Shown: positions 8,261-17,402, counted from the stretch's first letter. The stretch: DNA of 64,000 nucleotides from Polaribacter reichenbachii (GCF_001975665.1 NZ_CP019419.1:744001-808000); one strand, 5' to 3'. Numbers and translations are program-made. The notes: generated from the letters alone by a model not told the origin.

Positions 8261-9611
8261 TTTTTGGTCTATTCTTATTTCTGTTTCTATTATTTCTTCT
8301 TGGCTTGTTAGGCTTAACTCCTTCTGCTTTTGGTTGATTTGGTTTATTAGCAACCTTTGGCTTTTGATTAGGATTCTGCTTTGGTCGTCTATTTTGTTGC
8401 TGTTTTTGCGGTCTTTTCTGTGTATTTTCTTTCGGCTGATTTGCAGCAACAGCAGCAGGTTTTTTTCTTCTATTATTTCTGTTATTTCTTCTTCGTTTAC
8501 TAACTTTTGGAGCATCGAAACGTGTTAAACTATCTTGCCCAACAGCGTCTTCAAAATCTACCTTTTCAGGAATTTCTACATCAGATTCGTAATCTTCTAA
8601 CGAAATAGATTTCTCGTTATTTTTATTTAAATCGATGATTTCTTGAACCTGATCTAAAGTTAATCGAAACCATTTAAAACGTTCTTCTTTGTAAGTATAC
8701 CATAGGTGTTTCTTAAAAATATCCATCTTTACAAAAACAGCATCGCCTTTTTCTGTTCTTAAAACAACATCTTGTTTTGGAAAAGACTTTAAAGCATCTA
8801 AATAAGTATCTAATTCAAAATTTAAACAGCATTTTAATTTACCACATTGCCCCGCTAATTTTAACGGATTTAAAGACAATTGCTGATAACGTGCTGCAGA
8901 TGTTGTTACTTTTCTAAAATCTGTTAACCAAGTAGAGCAACATAATTCTCTACCACAAGAACCTACACCACCTAATCTTGCTGCTTCTTGCCTTGCACCA
9001 ACTTGTTTCATTTCTACACGAATAGAAAATGCGCTTGCTAGATCTCTAATTAGCTGTCTAAAATCTACTCTGGCATCTGCTGTGTAATAGAATGTTGCTT
9101 TGTTTCCATCGCCTTGAAACTCTACATCAGAAAGTTTCATTTGCAAACCAAGTTTACCTAAAATTAACCTACCTTTTCTTTGGGTCTCTTCTTCTCTATC
9201 TCTGGCTTTTTGCCAAATATCTATGTCTTTTTGAGTAGCTTTTCTGTATATTTTCTTTACATCTTCATGATCTGCAGTAATTTTGCGCTTTTTCATTTGC
9301 ACTTTTACCAATTCACCTGCCAAAGAAATAGTACCTATATCATGGCCAGGAGAACCTTCTACTGCAATAATATCTCCCATTGTTAAGGGTATATTATCTA
9401 CATTTTTAAAAAAATGTTTTCTTCCGTTTTTAAAACGGACTTCAAAAATATTGAAACGCTCTTGACCACTTGGTAAAGTCATATTCGATAGCCAATCAAA
9501 AACAGCTAGTTTTTCGCTACCACTACCACAGGTTCCTGTGCCACAATTTCCATTACTTTTACAACCTCTAGGTACACCATTTTCTGTTGTACCACAACTT
9601 CCACATGCCAT
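8235..9611 (-). CDS. PSP1/RicT-like Cys-rich protein with basic tail
   Basis: A 458-residue PSP1 C-terminal-domain protein, homologous to RicT (YaaT) of Bacillus, part of an Fe-S-containing complex affecting RNase Y and phosphorelays. Features: a Cys-rich start (MACGSCGTTENG and on to C28), a core with the paired motifs GSCGRELCCSTWL (C219, C224, C225) and GQCGKLKCCLNFE (C256, C261, C262) that probably bind metal, and a strongly basic Arg/Lys/Asn/Gln-rich tail from about residue 367. The tail looks disordered and suited to RNA binding; Bacillus RicT lacks it. Partners RicA and RicF are not nearby. In Bacteroidota the role is not established. Confidence 0.85.
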   Translation of the reverse strand: MACGSCGTTENGVPRGCKSNGNCGTGTCGSGSEKLAVFDWLSNMTLPSGQERFNIFEVRFKNGRKHFFKNVDNIPLTMGDIIAVEGSPGHDIGTISLAGELVKVQMKKRKITADHEDVKKIYRKATQKDIDIWQKARDREEETQRKGRLILGKLGLQMKLSDVEFQGDGNKATFYYTADARVDFRQLIRDLASAFSIRVEMKQVGARQEAARLGGVGSCGRELCCSTWLTDFRKVTTSAARYQQLSLNPLKLAGQCGKLKCCLNFELDTYLDALKSFPKQDVVLRTEKGDAVFVKMDIFKKHLWYTYKEERFKWFRLTLDQVQEIIDLNKNNEKSISLEDYESDVEIPEKVDFEDAVGQDSLTRFDAPKVSKRRRNNRNNRRKKPAAVAANQPKENTQKRPQKQQQNRRPKQNPNQKPKVANKPNQPKAEGVKPNKPRRNNRNRNKNRPKNGNNSQEK

Positions 9612-9915
9612 GTAAGTAAATATATTATATTGTTTTTATCTTCTTAATTCTCAAATTCTTAATAAAATATCAGAAAAAAAATAAAAAACATTTTGATTCA
9701 TAAATTGATTATCAGATTAATACAAAAAGTATCTTCTAATTTTCACTAATTCGTAAATATACGCATTCTTAAAGAATGAAAAAATAGGTTTACGAAAGTT
9801 ATCTGTACTATATGCTAATTAATAACACTGCAAATATATTCTGAAAATTGATTACAATTTTCTTCTCTTTAGAATTTGATGCAAATGAATTAGAATTCGT
9901 GTGAAATTGACTTTT
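9612..9915. other. Non-coding gap between ferredoxin gene and ricT-like gene
   Basis: About 300 bases with no credible gene. It contains the leader of the minus-strand ricT-like gene. A perfect palindrome CATTCTT-A-AAGAATG lies at 9764-9778, and a minus-strand TATATTTG box lies at 9831-9838 (listed separately). No clear terminator follows the ferredoxin gene, which ends at 9916. Confidence 0.6.
9831..9838 (-). promoter_or_regulatory. Candidate -7 box (TATATTTG) for the ricT-gldH-PBP operon
   Basis: On the minus strand the sequence is TATATTTG, an exact match to the Bacteroidota -7 consensus TAnnTTTG. A TTG lies 16 bp upstream (9855-9857), somewhat closer than the usual 19-20. It is about 220 bp before the ricT-like start, so it would give a long leader. 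It is a plausible promoter but single matches of this kind are common in AT-rich DNA. Confidence 0.35.
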
Positions 9916-10146
9916 TTAGACCTGTTTTACCTGAATTATCTTAACAGGACATGCTTTTTTGGCTTCCATAGTACTATCAAAAATAGATTCATCAAAAGAT
10001 TTTATAGTATAAAAACCTTTCTTTTCTGTGGAATGCAACAACACAGATTTACCATCTTTTTTAGACATTTGAAACTGATTTGGAGCCACCTCTACACAGT
10101 AATTGCAACCAATACATTTGTTTCTTTGCAAAGTAATTACAACCAT
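9916..10146 (-). CDS. Small ferredoxin (single Fe-S cluster)
   Basis: A 76-residue soluble electron carrier. The cluster ligands are C11, C14 and C17 (CIGCNYC) plus C66 in KACPV, the pattern of a one-cluster 4Fe-4S (or 3Fe-4S) ferredoxin; no second CxxCxxC is present. Its ATG shares one base with the TAA stop of the upstream trhP (TAATG), which implies translational coupling. The electron partner is not known from sequence; the position makes the TrhP hydroxylase a candidate, and TrhP itself holds a Cys set. It could equally serve another reductase. Confidence 0.9.
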   Translation of the reverse strand: MVVITLQRNKCIGCNYCVEVAPNQFQMSKKDGKSVLLHSTEKKGFYTIKSFDESIFDSTMEAKKACPVKIIQVKQV

Positions 10147-11393
10147 TAGTTTTTTGCAAATTCTGTTTTTACAATTTTGTACAACTTATCAGATCTTCTA
10201 ATCCTAAAATCTAATTTCATGGTAACTTCATCTCCTTTTGTTGCTTTTTCTGATGGTTTATCATTTACAAACATTTGCTTTAATTCCATTTCTTGTGCAC
10301 CTGTTGTTGGCCCAGTAATTAAAATGGTATCACCAATATTTACATCGTAAGCATCAATTTTAAATTGCCCTATCTTAGCTTTATCAAAATAATGTTCTCC
10401 TTTACCTAAATACACTTTCTTTTGTGTTGCGTTAGAACCAGGATCTTTACTCCATTCTCCTAATTTTTGTCCTAAATAATAGCCATTCCAAAAACCACGA
10501 TTGTACACTTTTTCTAAATCTTGCATCCAAGAAATTACCTTTTCCTTTTCGTAAGTTCCTGCTGCTAAACTATCAATAGCATCTCTGTAACATTTAATCA
10601 CTTTTGCCACATATTCTGGTGCTCTACCTCTACCTTCAATCTTTAAAACTTTGATTCCTGCATCTGCAACTTGATCTAAAAAATCAATTGTACACAAATC
10701 TTTTGGAGACATAATATACTCATTATCCAACTCCATTTCAAAACCAGTTTCTTGATCGATAACTGTATATTTTTTTCTACAATTTTGTTTGCAAGCACCT
10801 CTATTTGCTGATGAATTTGCAGAGTGTAAACTCATATAACATTTACCAGAAACTGCCATGCACAAAGCTCCATGACCAAAGATTTCTACTTCTATTAATC
10901 TTCCTGACGGCCCTTTTATTTGCTCTTTTTCTATAGCTTCTGTAATCTTTTTTACTTGACGCAAACTCAACTCTCTACTCAACACAATAGTATCTGCAAA
11001 TAGTGCATAAAACTTAACAGTTTCAATATTTGTAATATTAATTTGAGTTGATATATGTACCTCCATTTGCTGTTCTCTAGCCATAGAAATTACAGCTTGA
11101 TCCATAGCAATTACTGCAGTAATATTTGCTTCTTTGGCACGTTTTATCAATGTTTTTACGATTGATAAATCATGATCATAAATAATTGTATTTAAAGTTA
11201 AATAAGTACGAACATTTTTCTCTGAACATCTTTTTTGAATTTCTTCTAAATCATCTAAAGTAAAATTGATAGATGCTCTTGCACGCATATTTAGTTGCTC
11301 TACTCCAAAATAAATAGAATCACAACCGTTATCTAGCGCAGCTTGTAAACTGTCAAAGTTACCTGCTGGCGCCATTAATTCGATTTTTTGCAT
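10146..11393 (-). CDS. trhP: U32-family tRNA uridine-34 hydroxylation protein TrhP
   Basis: A 415-residue U32 'peptidase' family member of the YegQ/TrhP branch. In E. coli TrhP makes 5-hydroxyuridine at wobble position 34 of tRNA by an oxygen-independent, prephenate-dependent route that depends on Fe-S assembly. Visible here are the N-terminal ELMAPAGNFDSLQAALDNG, the VEIFGHGALCMAVSGKCYMS block and the four conserved Cys (C178, C185, C201, C205) thought to hold the cluster. A C-terminal beta domain follows. It lies 4 bp after trhO and overlaps the ferredoxin gene. Related RlhA acts on 23S rRNA, but it is longer, and the trhO neighbour favours TrhP. Confidence 0.85.
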   Translation of the reverse strand: MQKIELMAPAGNFDSLQAALDNGCDSIYFGVEQLNMRARASINFTLDDLEEIQKRCSEKNVRTYLTLNTIIYDHDLSIVKTLIKRAKEANITAVIAMDQAVISMAREQQMEVHISTQINITNIETVKFYALFADTIVLSRELSLRQVKKITEAIEKEQIKGPSGRLIEVEIFGHGALCMAVSGKCYMSLHSANSSANRGACKQNCRKKYTVIDQETGFEMELDNEYIMSPKDLCTIDFLDQVADAGIKVLKIEGRGRAPEYVAKVIKCYRDAIDSLAAGTYEKEKVISWMQDLEKVYNRGFWNGYYLGQKLGEWSKDPGSNATQKKVYLGKGEHYFDKAKIGQFKIDAYDVNIGDTILITGPTTGAQEMELKQMFVNDKPSEKATKGDEVTMKLDFRIRRSDKLYKIVKTEFAKN

Positions 11394-11397
11394 GATT

Positions 11398-12429
11398 TTA
11401 TTTTTTGAATTTTAGAACTTCACTTCGTCCTTTTTTAAAAATCTTATTACTGTTCCCTTTGCCTTTTCTTAATTCCTTTTGTTCTTCGTAAGAAAGTTTA
11501 ATAATCTCTTGGCAATCTGTAGAACAAGTATTTTCCATTTTTTCAGAACATTCATCACACTGAATAAATAATAAATGACAAGCTTCATTTGCACAATTTG
11601 TGTGTGTGTCACAAGCTTTTCCACATTGATGACAGTTAGAAACTACATCATCTGTAATACGTTCTGCCCTTCTATGGTCGAAAACAAAATTTTTACCAAT
11701 AAACTTATTTTCTATTCCCTCTTCTTTTACTTGACGTGTGTATTCTATAATTCCGCCTTCTAATTGAAAAACATTTTTAAATCCTTTGTGTTTGTAATAT
11801 GCTGATGCTTTTTCACAACGAATTCCACCAGTACAATACATCAACAAATTTTTGTCTTCTTTGTTGTCTTTTAGATCTTCTTCTATAATATCCAAAGAAT
11901 CTCTAAAAGTATCTACATCAGGAGTTATAGCGCCGTCAAAATGACCAATTTCACTTTCGTAATGATTTCGCATATCTACACAAACTGTGTCTGGATTTGC
12001 CAACATTTCATTAAATTCTTTGGCATTTAAGTGTACACCTTTGTTAGTAACATCAAAAGTTTCATCATTTAAACCATCAGCAACAATTTTATTTCTAACT
12101 TTTACTTTTAGCTTTAAAAATGACTTATTATCTTGCTCTACAGCAACATTTAAACGAATATCCTTTAAAAAAGAAATACTATCTAATTGATCTTTTAAAG
12201 CGTAAAAATTTTCTGATGGCACGGAAAGTTGTGCGTTTATACCTTCGTAAGAAACGTAAATTCTACCAAGAACATCTAAAGCGTTCCATTCTAAGAATAA
12301 TTTATCTCTTAATAATTGTGGGTTTTCTATCTTGTAATATTGATAAAAAGAAATTGTTAGGCGGTCTTTACCTGCCTCATCTATTAATGCAGCGCGTTCT
12401 ATGGCGCTTAACTTATTGTACAGTTGCAT
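11398..12429 (-). CDS. trhO: Oxygen-dependent tRNA uridine-34 hydroxylase TrhO (rhodanese family)
   Basis: A 343-residue homologue of E. coli TrhO (YceA), which hydroxylates U34 of tRNA using O2. Order: an N-terminal acylphosphatase-like fold (SYEGINAQLS, about 60-69), a rhodanese domain with the active loop YCTGGIRC (C199, C205), and a Cys-rich C-terminus from residue 266 to 306 with nine Cys that probably bind a metal. Length equals the family. It is the first gene of trhO-trhP-ferredoxin and diverges from pflB across a 228-bp gap. Some databases call this family 'UPF0176'. A perfect minus-strand TAnnTTTG box lies 34 bp upstream. Confidence 0.9.
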   Translation of the reverse strand: MQLYNKLSAIERAALIDEAGKDRLTISFYQYYKIENPQLLRDKLFLEWNALDVLGRIYVSYEGINAQLSVPSENFYALKDQLDSISFLKDIRLNVAVEQDNKSFLKLKVKVRNKIVADGLNDETFDVTNKGVHLNAKEFNEMLANPDTVCVDMRNHYESEIGHFDGAITPDVDTFRDSLDIIEEDLKDNKEDKNLLMYCTGGIRCEKASAYYKHKGFKNVFQLEGGIIEYTRQVKEEGIENKFIGKNFVFDHRRAERITDDVVSNCHQCGKACDTHTNCANEACHLLFIQCDECSEKMENTCSTDCQEIIKLSYEEQKELRKGKGNSNKIFKKGRSEVLKFKK

Positions 12430-12462
12430 GCTATACTAATTTAGTTAAACAAATATTTTTTG

Positions 12463-12470
12463 CAAATGTA
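12463..12470 (-). promoter_or_regulatory. Candidate -7 box (TACATTTG) for trhO-trhP-ferredoxin
   Basis: The minus strand reads TACATTTG, an exact TAnnTTTG match, 34 bp upstream of the trhO ATG. A TTG at 12495-12497 is 24 bp further up, slightly too far for the normal -33 spacing, so only the -7 part is well supported. Confidence 0.45.
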
Positions 12471-12605
12471 GTTATTTCTTTAAAACGATAGAATCAATAT
12501 TTATATCTTTTATATAACTGATTATCAAAGGCAAAAAAACTACAACGTTTTCTTAAAAAAAGTCAAAACCTAACTTTTATCATATTTTAAAACAAGTTCA
12601 CAGTC

Positions 12606-12613
12606 TAAATTTG
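12606..12613 (+). promoter_or_regulatory. Candidate -7 box (TAAATTTG) for pflB
   Basis: TAAATTTG is an exact TAnnTTTG match, 44 bp upstream of the pflB ATG. No TTG is found 19-20 bp further upstream. I looked for an FNR-like TTGATnnnnATCAA site across 12430-12657 and found none. Confidence 0.35.
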
Positions 12614-12657
12614 TTGTGTAATTATACGAATACATAAAAATTTAAATACATAAAGAG

Positions 12658-14913
12658 ATGGAATTAGATGAATTAATTTTAGAAGAACCAAAAAATTTGG
12701 AATTTAAAGCAGGTGTCTGGAACACATCTATTAATGTTAGAGATTTTGTTATCCAAAACATTGTTTCTTACTATGGAGATGACCAGTTTTTAGTTGGTGC
12801 AAGTGAAAAAACTGAAAAACTTTGGGAAGTTTGCAAAGAAGGTATGCAACAAGAAAGACAGAATAATGGTGTACATTCTGTTGATACAGAAACTATTTCT
12901 GGTGTAGCTAGCTTTGGTGCAGGATATATTGATAAAGAAAATGAAGTAATTGTTGGTTTACAAACTGATGGATTATTAAAAAGAGCAATGAAACCTTTTG
13001 GAGGTTACAAAGTTGTTCAGAAAGCGTTAGAAGAACATGGTTTAAAACCAAGTGAAGATGTTAACGAATTATTTACAAAATATGTAAAAACACATAATGA
13101 TGGAGTTTTTGATGCCTATACAGCAGAAATTAGAAAATTTCGTTCTTTAGGCTTCTTAACAGGTTTACCAGATAACTATGCTCGTGGTCGTGTAATTGGT
13201 GATTACAGACGTATTGCATTATATGGTATCGAAAAATTAATCGAAGTTAAAAAACAAGATTTAGACAAAATTGAAGGACCAATGACAGATGCTGTTATTC
13301 GTTTAAGAGAAGAAGTTTCTGAACAAATAAAAGCATTAAAAGATATGATTGTGATGGGTAATCATTACAACTTAGAATTAAACAGACCTGCACAAAATGC
13401 ACAAGAAGCTGTACAGTGGACTTATATGGCATATTTAGCAGCTGTAAAAGAACAAGATGGAGCTGCAATGTCTTTAGGTAATGTATCTACTTTCTTAGAT
13501 ATTTTTATAGAAAGAGATTTACAAAACGGAGTTATTACAGAAGAAGAAGCACAAGAATATATAGATCAATTTGTAATGAAATTGAGAATGGTGCGTCACT
13601 TACGTATGGCTGCTTATGATGAAATCTTTGCTGGAGACCCAACTTGGGTAACAGAAGCAATTGGTGGTATGTTAAACGATGGTAGATCTAAAGTTACTAA
13701 AACTGCTTTCCGTTTCTTACATACTTTATACAACTTAGGGCCATCACCAGAACCAAATATTACTGTTTTATGGTCTCCTTTATTACCACAAAACTTTAAA
13801 AAATTCTGTGCAAAAGTTTCTATTGATACTTCATCTATTCAATTTGAAAATGATGATTTAATGAGAAACTTAAGAGGTTCTGATGATTACGGAATTGCTT
13901 GTTGTGTTTCTTACCAAGAAATTGGAAAACAAATTCAGTTTTTTGGCGCAAGAACTAACTTGGCTAAAACTTTATTATTAGCAATTAATGCTGGTAAATG
14001 TGAAATTACTGGAAAACAAATGGTAGATGGTATTGCACCTTTAACTGATGAGTTCTTAGATTTTGATAAAGTAATGGCAAACTTTAAAGTTGCAATGACT
14101 AGAGTTGCTAAAGTTTATAATGATGCAATGAACATTATACACTATATGCATGATAAATACTACTACGAAAAAGCACAAATGGCTTTAATTGATACAAACC
14201 CAGATATTAATATCGCTTACGGTATTGCTGGTTTATCGATTGTAGCAGATTCTTTATCAGCAATTAAATATGCAAAAGTAAAACCAATTAGAAACGAAGC
14301 TGGTTTAACTGTAGATTTTAAAATTGAAGGCGATTTCCCTAAATATGGAAATGATGATGATAGAGTAGATATTTTTGCTCATGATGCAGTAGAAGATTTT
14401 AATAACGAATTAAAACAGTTAAAAGTATATAAAGATGCAGAACCAACATTGTCTGTATTAACAATTACATCTAACGTTGTGTATGGTAAAAAAACAGGTG
14501 CAACGCCAGATGGTAGAGCTTCTGGTATACCTTTTGCTCCTGGAGCAAACCCAATGCATGGACGTGATACAAATGGTGCAATTGCTTCTTTAAATTCTGT
14601 TGCTAAAATAGATTATAAAGATTCTCAAGACGGAATCTCTAATACTTTCTCTATTGTTCCTAAATCTTTAGGATCTACTCAAGAAGATAGAATAGATAAT
14701 TTAGTAGCAACTTTAACTGGTTATTTTGAACATGGAGCGCAACATTTAAATGTAAACGTGTTAGACAAAGAAACTTTATTAGACGCAATGGAGCACCCAG
14801 AAAATCACCCACAACTAACTATTAGGGTTTCTGGATATGCCGTTAATTTCATCAGATTAACAAAAGAACAACAGATGGAAGTAATTTCTCGTTCTTTCCA
14901 CGAATCTATGTAG
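12658..14913 (+). CDS. pflB: Formate C-acetyltransferase (pyruvate formate-lyase)
   Basis: A 751-residue glycyl-radical enzyme converting pyruvate and CoA to acetyl-CoA and formate under low oxygen. The adjacent catalytic cysteines are C415-C416 in [10 protein letters not shown], and the radical glycine is G726 in [10 protein letters not shown]. Length and motifs match true PFL of the E. coli PflB type rather than the diol dehydratase or choline-lyase relatives. The start has AAAGAG just upstream. It is followed by a hairpin with a T-run and then by its activase gene and a DUF3360 membrane protein. In a presumably aerobic marine flavobacterium it suggests a fermentative or microaerobic option. 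Confidence 0.97.
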   Translation: MELDELILEEPKNLEFKAGVWNTSINVRDFVIQNIVSYYGDDQFLVGASEKTEKLWEVCKEGMQQERQNNGVHSVDTETISGVASFGAGYIDKENEVIVGLQTDGLLKRAMKPFGGYKVVQKALEEHGLKPSEDVNELFTKYVKTHNDGVFDAYTAEIRKFRSLGFLTGLPDNYARGRVIGDYRRIALYGIEKLIEVKKQDLDKIEGPMTDAVIRLREEVSEQIKALKDMIVMGNHYNLELNRPAQNAQEAVQWTYMAYLAAVKEQDGAAMSLGNVSTFLDIFIERDLQNGVITEEEAQEYIDQFVMKLRMVRHLRMAAYDEIFAGDPTWVTEAIGGMLNDGRSKVTKTAFRFLHTLYNLGPSPEPNITVLWSPLLPQNFKKFCAKVSIDTSSIQFENDDLMRNLRGSDDYGIACCVSYQEIGKQIQFFGARTNLAKTLLLAINAGKCEITGKQMVDGIAPLTDEFLDFDKVMANFKVAMTRVAKVYNDAMNIIHYMHDKYYYEKAQMALIDTNPDINIAYGIAGLSIVADSLSAIKYAKVKPIRNEAGLTVDFKIEGDFPKYGNDDDRVDIFAHDAVEDFNNELKQLKVYKDAEPTLSVLTITSNVVYGKKTGATPDGRASGIPFAPGANPMHGRDTNGAIASLNSVAKIDYKDSQDGISNTFSIVPKSLGSTQEDRIDNLVATLTGYFEHGAQHLNVNVLDKETLLDAMEHPENHPQLTIRVSGYAVNFIRLTKEQQMEVISRSFHESM

Positions 14914-14932
14914 TACTTTTTATGTATTTTAC

Positions 14933-15015
14933 AAGGGATTCAAAAAAATAGATTTGACTCTTATTGAGCCATCTTTCAAACAAAAGAGATATCTATTATT
15001 TGAATCCCTTTTTTT
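14933..15015 (+). terminator. Long hairpin plus T-run between pflB and pflA
   Basis: Left arm 14933-14953 begins AAGGGATTCAAA; right arm 14991-15010 ends TTTGAATCCCTT. The outer 12 bp are perfect, and the inner part (ATAGAT with ATCTAT) pairs with one bulge. A T-tract follows (15009-15015). This has the form of an intrinsic terminator with an approximately 37-nt loop, placed inside the pfl operon, so it may reduce pflA transcription relative to pflB or protect the pflB message 3' end. Confidence 0.75.
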
Positions 15016-15054
15016 ATTCACTTAAAACAAACAACAATCAAAACTTTAGAAAAC

Positions 15055-15786
15055 ATATTAAATGTTCATTCTATTGAGTCTTTTGGTACTCATGATGGAC
15101 CTGGAATTAGAATGGTTATTTTTTTACAAGGCTGTAAATTAAAATGCCAATATTGCCACAATCCAGATACAATAGATACGCATGGAGGTAAAGAATATCA
15201 CATAGAAGATTTGGTGCAAAGAGCCCTTAAAATGAAATCTTATTTTGGCGAAAAAGGTGGTGTTACAGTTTCTGGTGGCGAACCTTTATTACAAGCTCAT
15301 AATCTTATTCCGTTCTTTAAAAGACTTAAAGAAGAAGGTATTCATACCAATATAGATACTAATGGTAGAATGCTAAATCATCCAACAATAGAATTACTAG
15401 ACAATTATGCAGATTTAGTAATGTTAGATATTAAACACATGACTGAAGAAGGTTTTCAACGAATTACTGGTAAAAGAAACAAAGAAACTACCTTTAATTT
15501 TGCAAAACACAGAGAAGCTTCTGGTAAAAAAATGTGGTTACGATATGTTTTAATTCCAGAAATTACCAATACTCCAGAGTTATTACATCAATTAGGTCAA
15601 TATTTTAAAGATTACCAAACTATAGAACAAATAGAGTTACAACCTTATCATAAATTAGGTATCCATAAATGGGATGCTTTAGGTTGGGAATACGAATTAA
15701 AAGATGCAAGAGAAAACACCACAGAAGAACTAGAAAACGCATCAAAAATATTAAGCAACTACTTTAAAAAAGTAAAAATTAATTAA
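15055..15786 (+). CDS. pflA: Pyruvate formate-lyase activating enzyme (radical SAM)
   Basis: The enzyme uses S-adenosylmethionine and a 4Fe-4S cluster to put the glycyl radical on PflB. The cluster motif is GCKLKCQYCHNPD (CxxxCxxC), and the family pattern GGVTVSGGEPLLQ follows. The first in-frame ATG (15112) would remove NVHSIESFGTHDGPGIR, which is the conserved first strand of PFL activases and is encoded in frame just upstream. The frame is open back to a TGA at 15001 and contains no ATG, GTG or TTG before 15112. I place the start at the ATA codon 15055 (giving MLNVHSIES, about 243 residues); TTA 15058 or an ATT codon are alternatives, or a one-base sequence error. Confidence 0.88.
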   Translation: MLNVHSIESFGTHDGPGIRMVIFLQGCKLKCQYCHNPDTIDTHGGKEYHIEDLVQRALKMKSYFGEKGGVTVSGGEPLLQAHNLIPFFKRLKEEGIHTNIDTNGRMLNHPTIELLDNYADLVMLDIKHMTEEGFQRITGKRNKETTFNFAKHREASGKKMWLRYVLIPEITNTPELLHQLGQYFKDYQTIEQIELQPYHKLGIHKWDALGWEYELKDARENTTEELENASKILSNYFKKVKIN

Positions 15787-15853
15787 AACGAAATTTCATT
15801 TTAATCTAATTTAAATATCAAACTTCTCTTTTTATTTAGAGAATTACATTTCT

Positions 15854-17356
15854 ATGAAAACATATAAAGAAGAACACAAAGCTGCATCAGAATTTGATAG
15901 CAGAACAGAATATCTAGAAAACGAATTAAAAATAATGAAACCAAGAAGATTTAAATTAAATCTTCCTGGAAGAGATTTTAGATTTGAATGGGAAGATTTA
16001 GTACCAGCTTTAGCAGGTACTTTAGGTATTATTGCAATGTACTCTTCTGTTATGATGGCTTGGGCAGAAGGCTTAACAAATGCCTGGGATCATATAACAC
16101 TAGGTAAAGAATTTGCCATTGAAGTATCTAGAGTAGAAATGATAATTCCCGCATTTTTATTTGTAATTCTTGCTTCTGGTTTTTTTAATCCGAGAGCAAA
16201 TTTAGCAGGTAATCATGGTCCAATGATTCCTTTAATTGCCAGTATTGCTTTGGCAGGCGCACATCCTTTAGCTTTAGCAATTTTAATTGGTATTTTTGGT
16301 TTATTGCTTAGTTTTTTTAAAGGCGGATCTCGTTTAGTAAATTTAACAAGTAAAGGTGTTGCAGGTGGTTTATTGATATTTCTAGGGTTTTCTGGTGCAC
16401 TCAGCCAAATTAGAACCATCCAAAATTGGAGTATGGGGCTTTCATCATCCACAGTAGAAATTGGAACTATGGGATATTTAGGTCTTATCATTTTAGCTTT
16501 TACAGTTATTTTATACAGTTATTTAGCCAGAATAGACAAACGTTGGCTGGCAATACCAGCTTGTGCAATATCAGCTTTAGCAATTGCTTTAATTGGTGGC
16601 GCAAGTTTCGATTTACAATTTACTACAGAAATGGGATTACCAAATCTTAATCCTGTGTATTGGTGGGGAAATACAGAAGAAGGTTGGATGCTTGGCTTAC
16701 CAAAAGCACAACATTTTATTGCTTCTTTACCCTTTGCAATTTTAGCAGTGGCAATGTGGTCTCCAGATTTTTTAGGGCACCGAATTTTTCAAGAAATGAA
16801 TTATCCAAAAAAATCTGAAAAAGTTTTAATGGATGTAGATGATACAATGACAATGTGCTCTATAAGACAAATGGTTGGTACTGCAGTTGGTGGTGGTAAT
16901 ATTACCTCTTCTTGGGGAACTTACTTAATACCTGCAGCCATTGCAAAAAGACCAATTCCTGCTGGTGCTATTCTTTTAGGAATAATGGTTATGGCTGTCG
17001 CAATTTTAGGTAGTCCAATGGATGTTGCTGTTTGGCCACCTGTAAGATCTATTGCATTATTAGTGGGGGTCTTTTTACCAATGATAGAAGCTGGTGTACA
17101 AATGATTAAACAAAGTGCTTGTGCACAAGCTGCTGGTGTTTGTATTTTTATGGCAATGGTTACAAACCCTGTTTTGGCTTGGGCGTTAGCAATGTTTTTA
17201 GATAATAATGGTTTAATTGGTGATAGAGACAGAGCAAAAAGGCTATCTAGGGTAGATAGGCTTGTAATACCTCTAAGTATACTAGCAATATGTGTAGCTG
17301 CTGTTCTTGCAGTAGGTATGTTTAAAGGTAGTTATGGTATTGATGCTTTTTTATGA
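15854..17356 (+). CDS. DUF3360 family polytopic membrane protein, candidate anion transporter
   Basis: A 500-residue protein with about 12 hydrophobic segments after a soluble N-terminus (KPRRFKLNLPGRDFRFEWED). It matches what I recall of DUF3360 proteins from Vibrio and Shewanella: FEWEDLVPALA, FFNPRANLAGNHGPMIPL, LAVAMWSPDFLGH, SSWGTYLIPAAIAKRPIPAG. The family looks distantly like the SulP/NCS2 (UraA-like) transporter fold, with long polar-Gly motifs inside membrane segments. It starts 67 bp after pflA with no terminator between, and a terminator follows it, so it belongs to the pfl operon. No focA-type formate channel is present, so export or uptake of formate or another small acid is an inference. 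No experimental function is known to me. Confidence 0.8.
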   Translation: MKTYKEEHKAASEFDSRTEYLENELKIMKPRRFKLNLPGRDFRFEWEDLVPALAGTLGIIAMYSSVMMAWAEGLTNAWDHITLGKEFAIEVSRVEMIIPAFLFVILASGFFNPRANLAGNHGPMIPLIASIALAGAHPLALAILIGIFGLLLSFFKGGSRLVNLTSKGVAGGLLIFLGFSGALSQIRTIQNWSMGLSSSTVEIGTMGYLGLIILAFTVILYSYLARIDKRWLAIPACAISALAIALIGGASFDLQFTTEMGLPNLNPVYWWGNTEEGWMLGLPKAQHFIASLPFAILAVAMWSPDFLGHRIFQEMNYPKKSEKVLMDVDDTMTMCSIRQMVGTAVGGGNITSSWGTYLIPAAIAKRPIPAGAILLGIMVMAVAILGSPMDVAVWPPVRSIALLVGVFLPMIEAGVQMIKQSACAQAAGVCIFMAMVTNPVLAWALAMFLDNNGLIGDRDRAKRLSRVDRLVIPLSILAICVAAVLAVGMFKGSYGIDAFL

Positions 17357-17402
17357 TAAAATATTTAAGATTAACTATTAGTTTTTAACTACTATTATTC
17401 GT

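Noticed and set aside
8261..8515. Long upstream extension of gldH
   Set aside because: It reads the ricT-like gene in another frame and would put the lipoprotein signal in the middle of the protein.
9764..9778. CATTCTTAAAGAATG palindrome as operator
   Set aside because: A single copy with a 7-bp arm in AT-rich DNA; nothing else supports it.
12430..12657. FNR-type site upstream of pflB
   Set aside because: TGATTATCA near 12530 lacks the two half-sites at correct spacing.
15062..15142. ATG at 15062 as the pflA start
   Set aside because: It is in a different frame from the radical SAM motif and stops after 26 codons.
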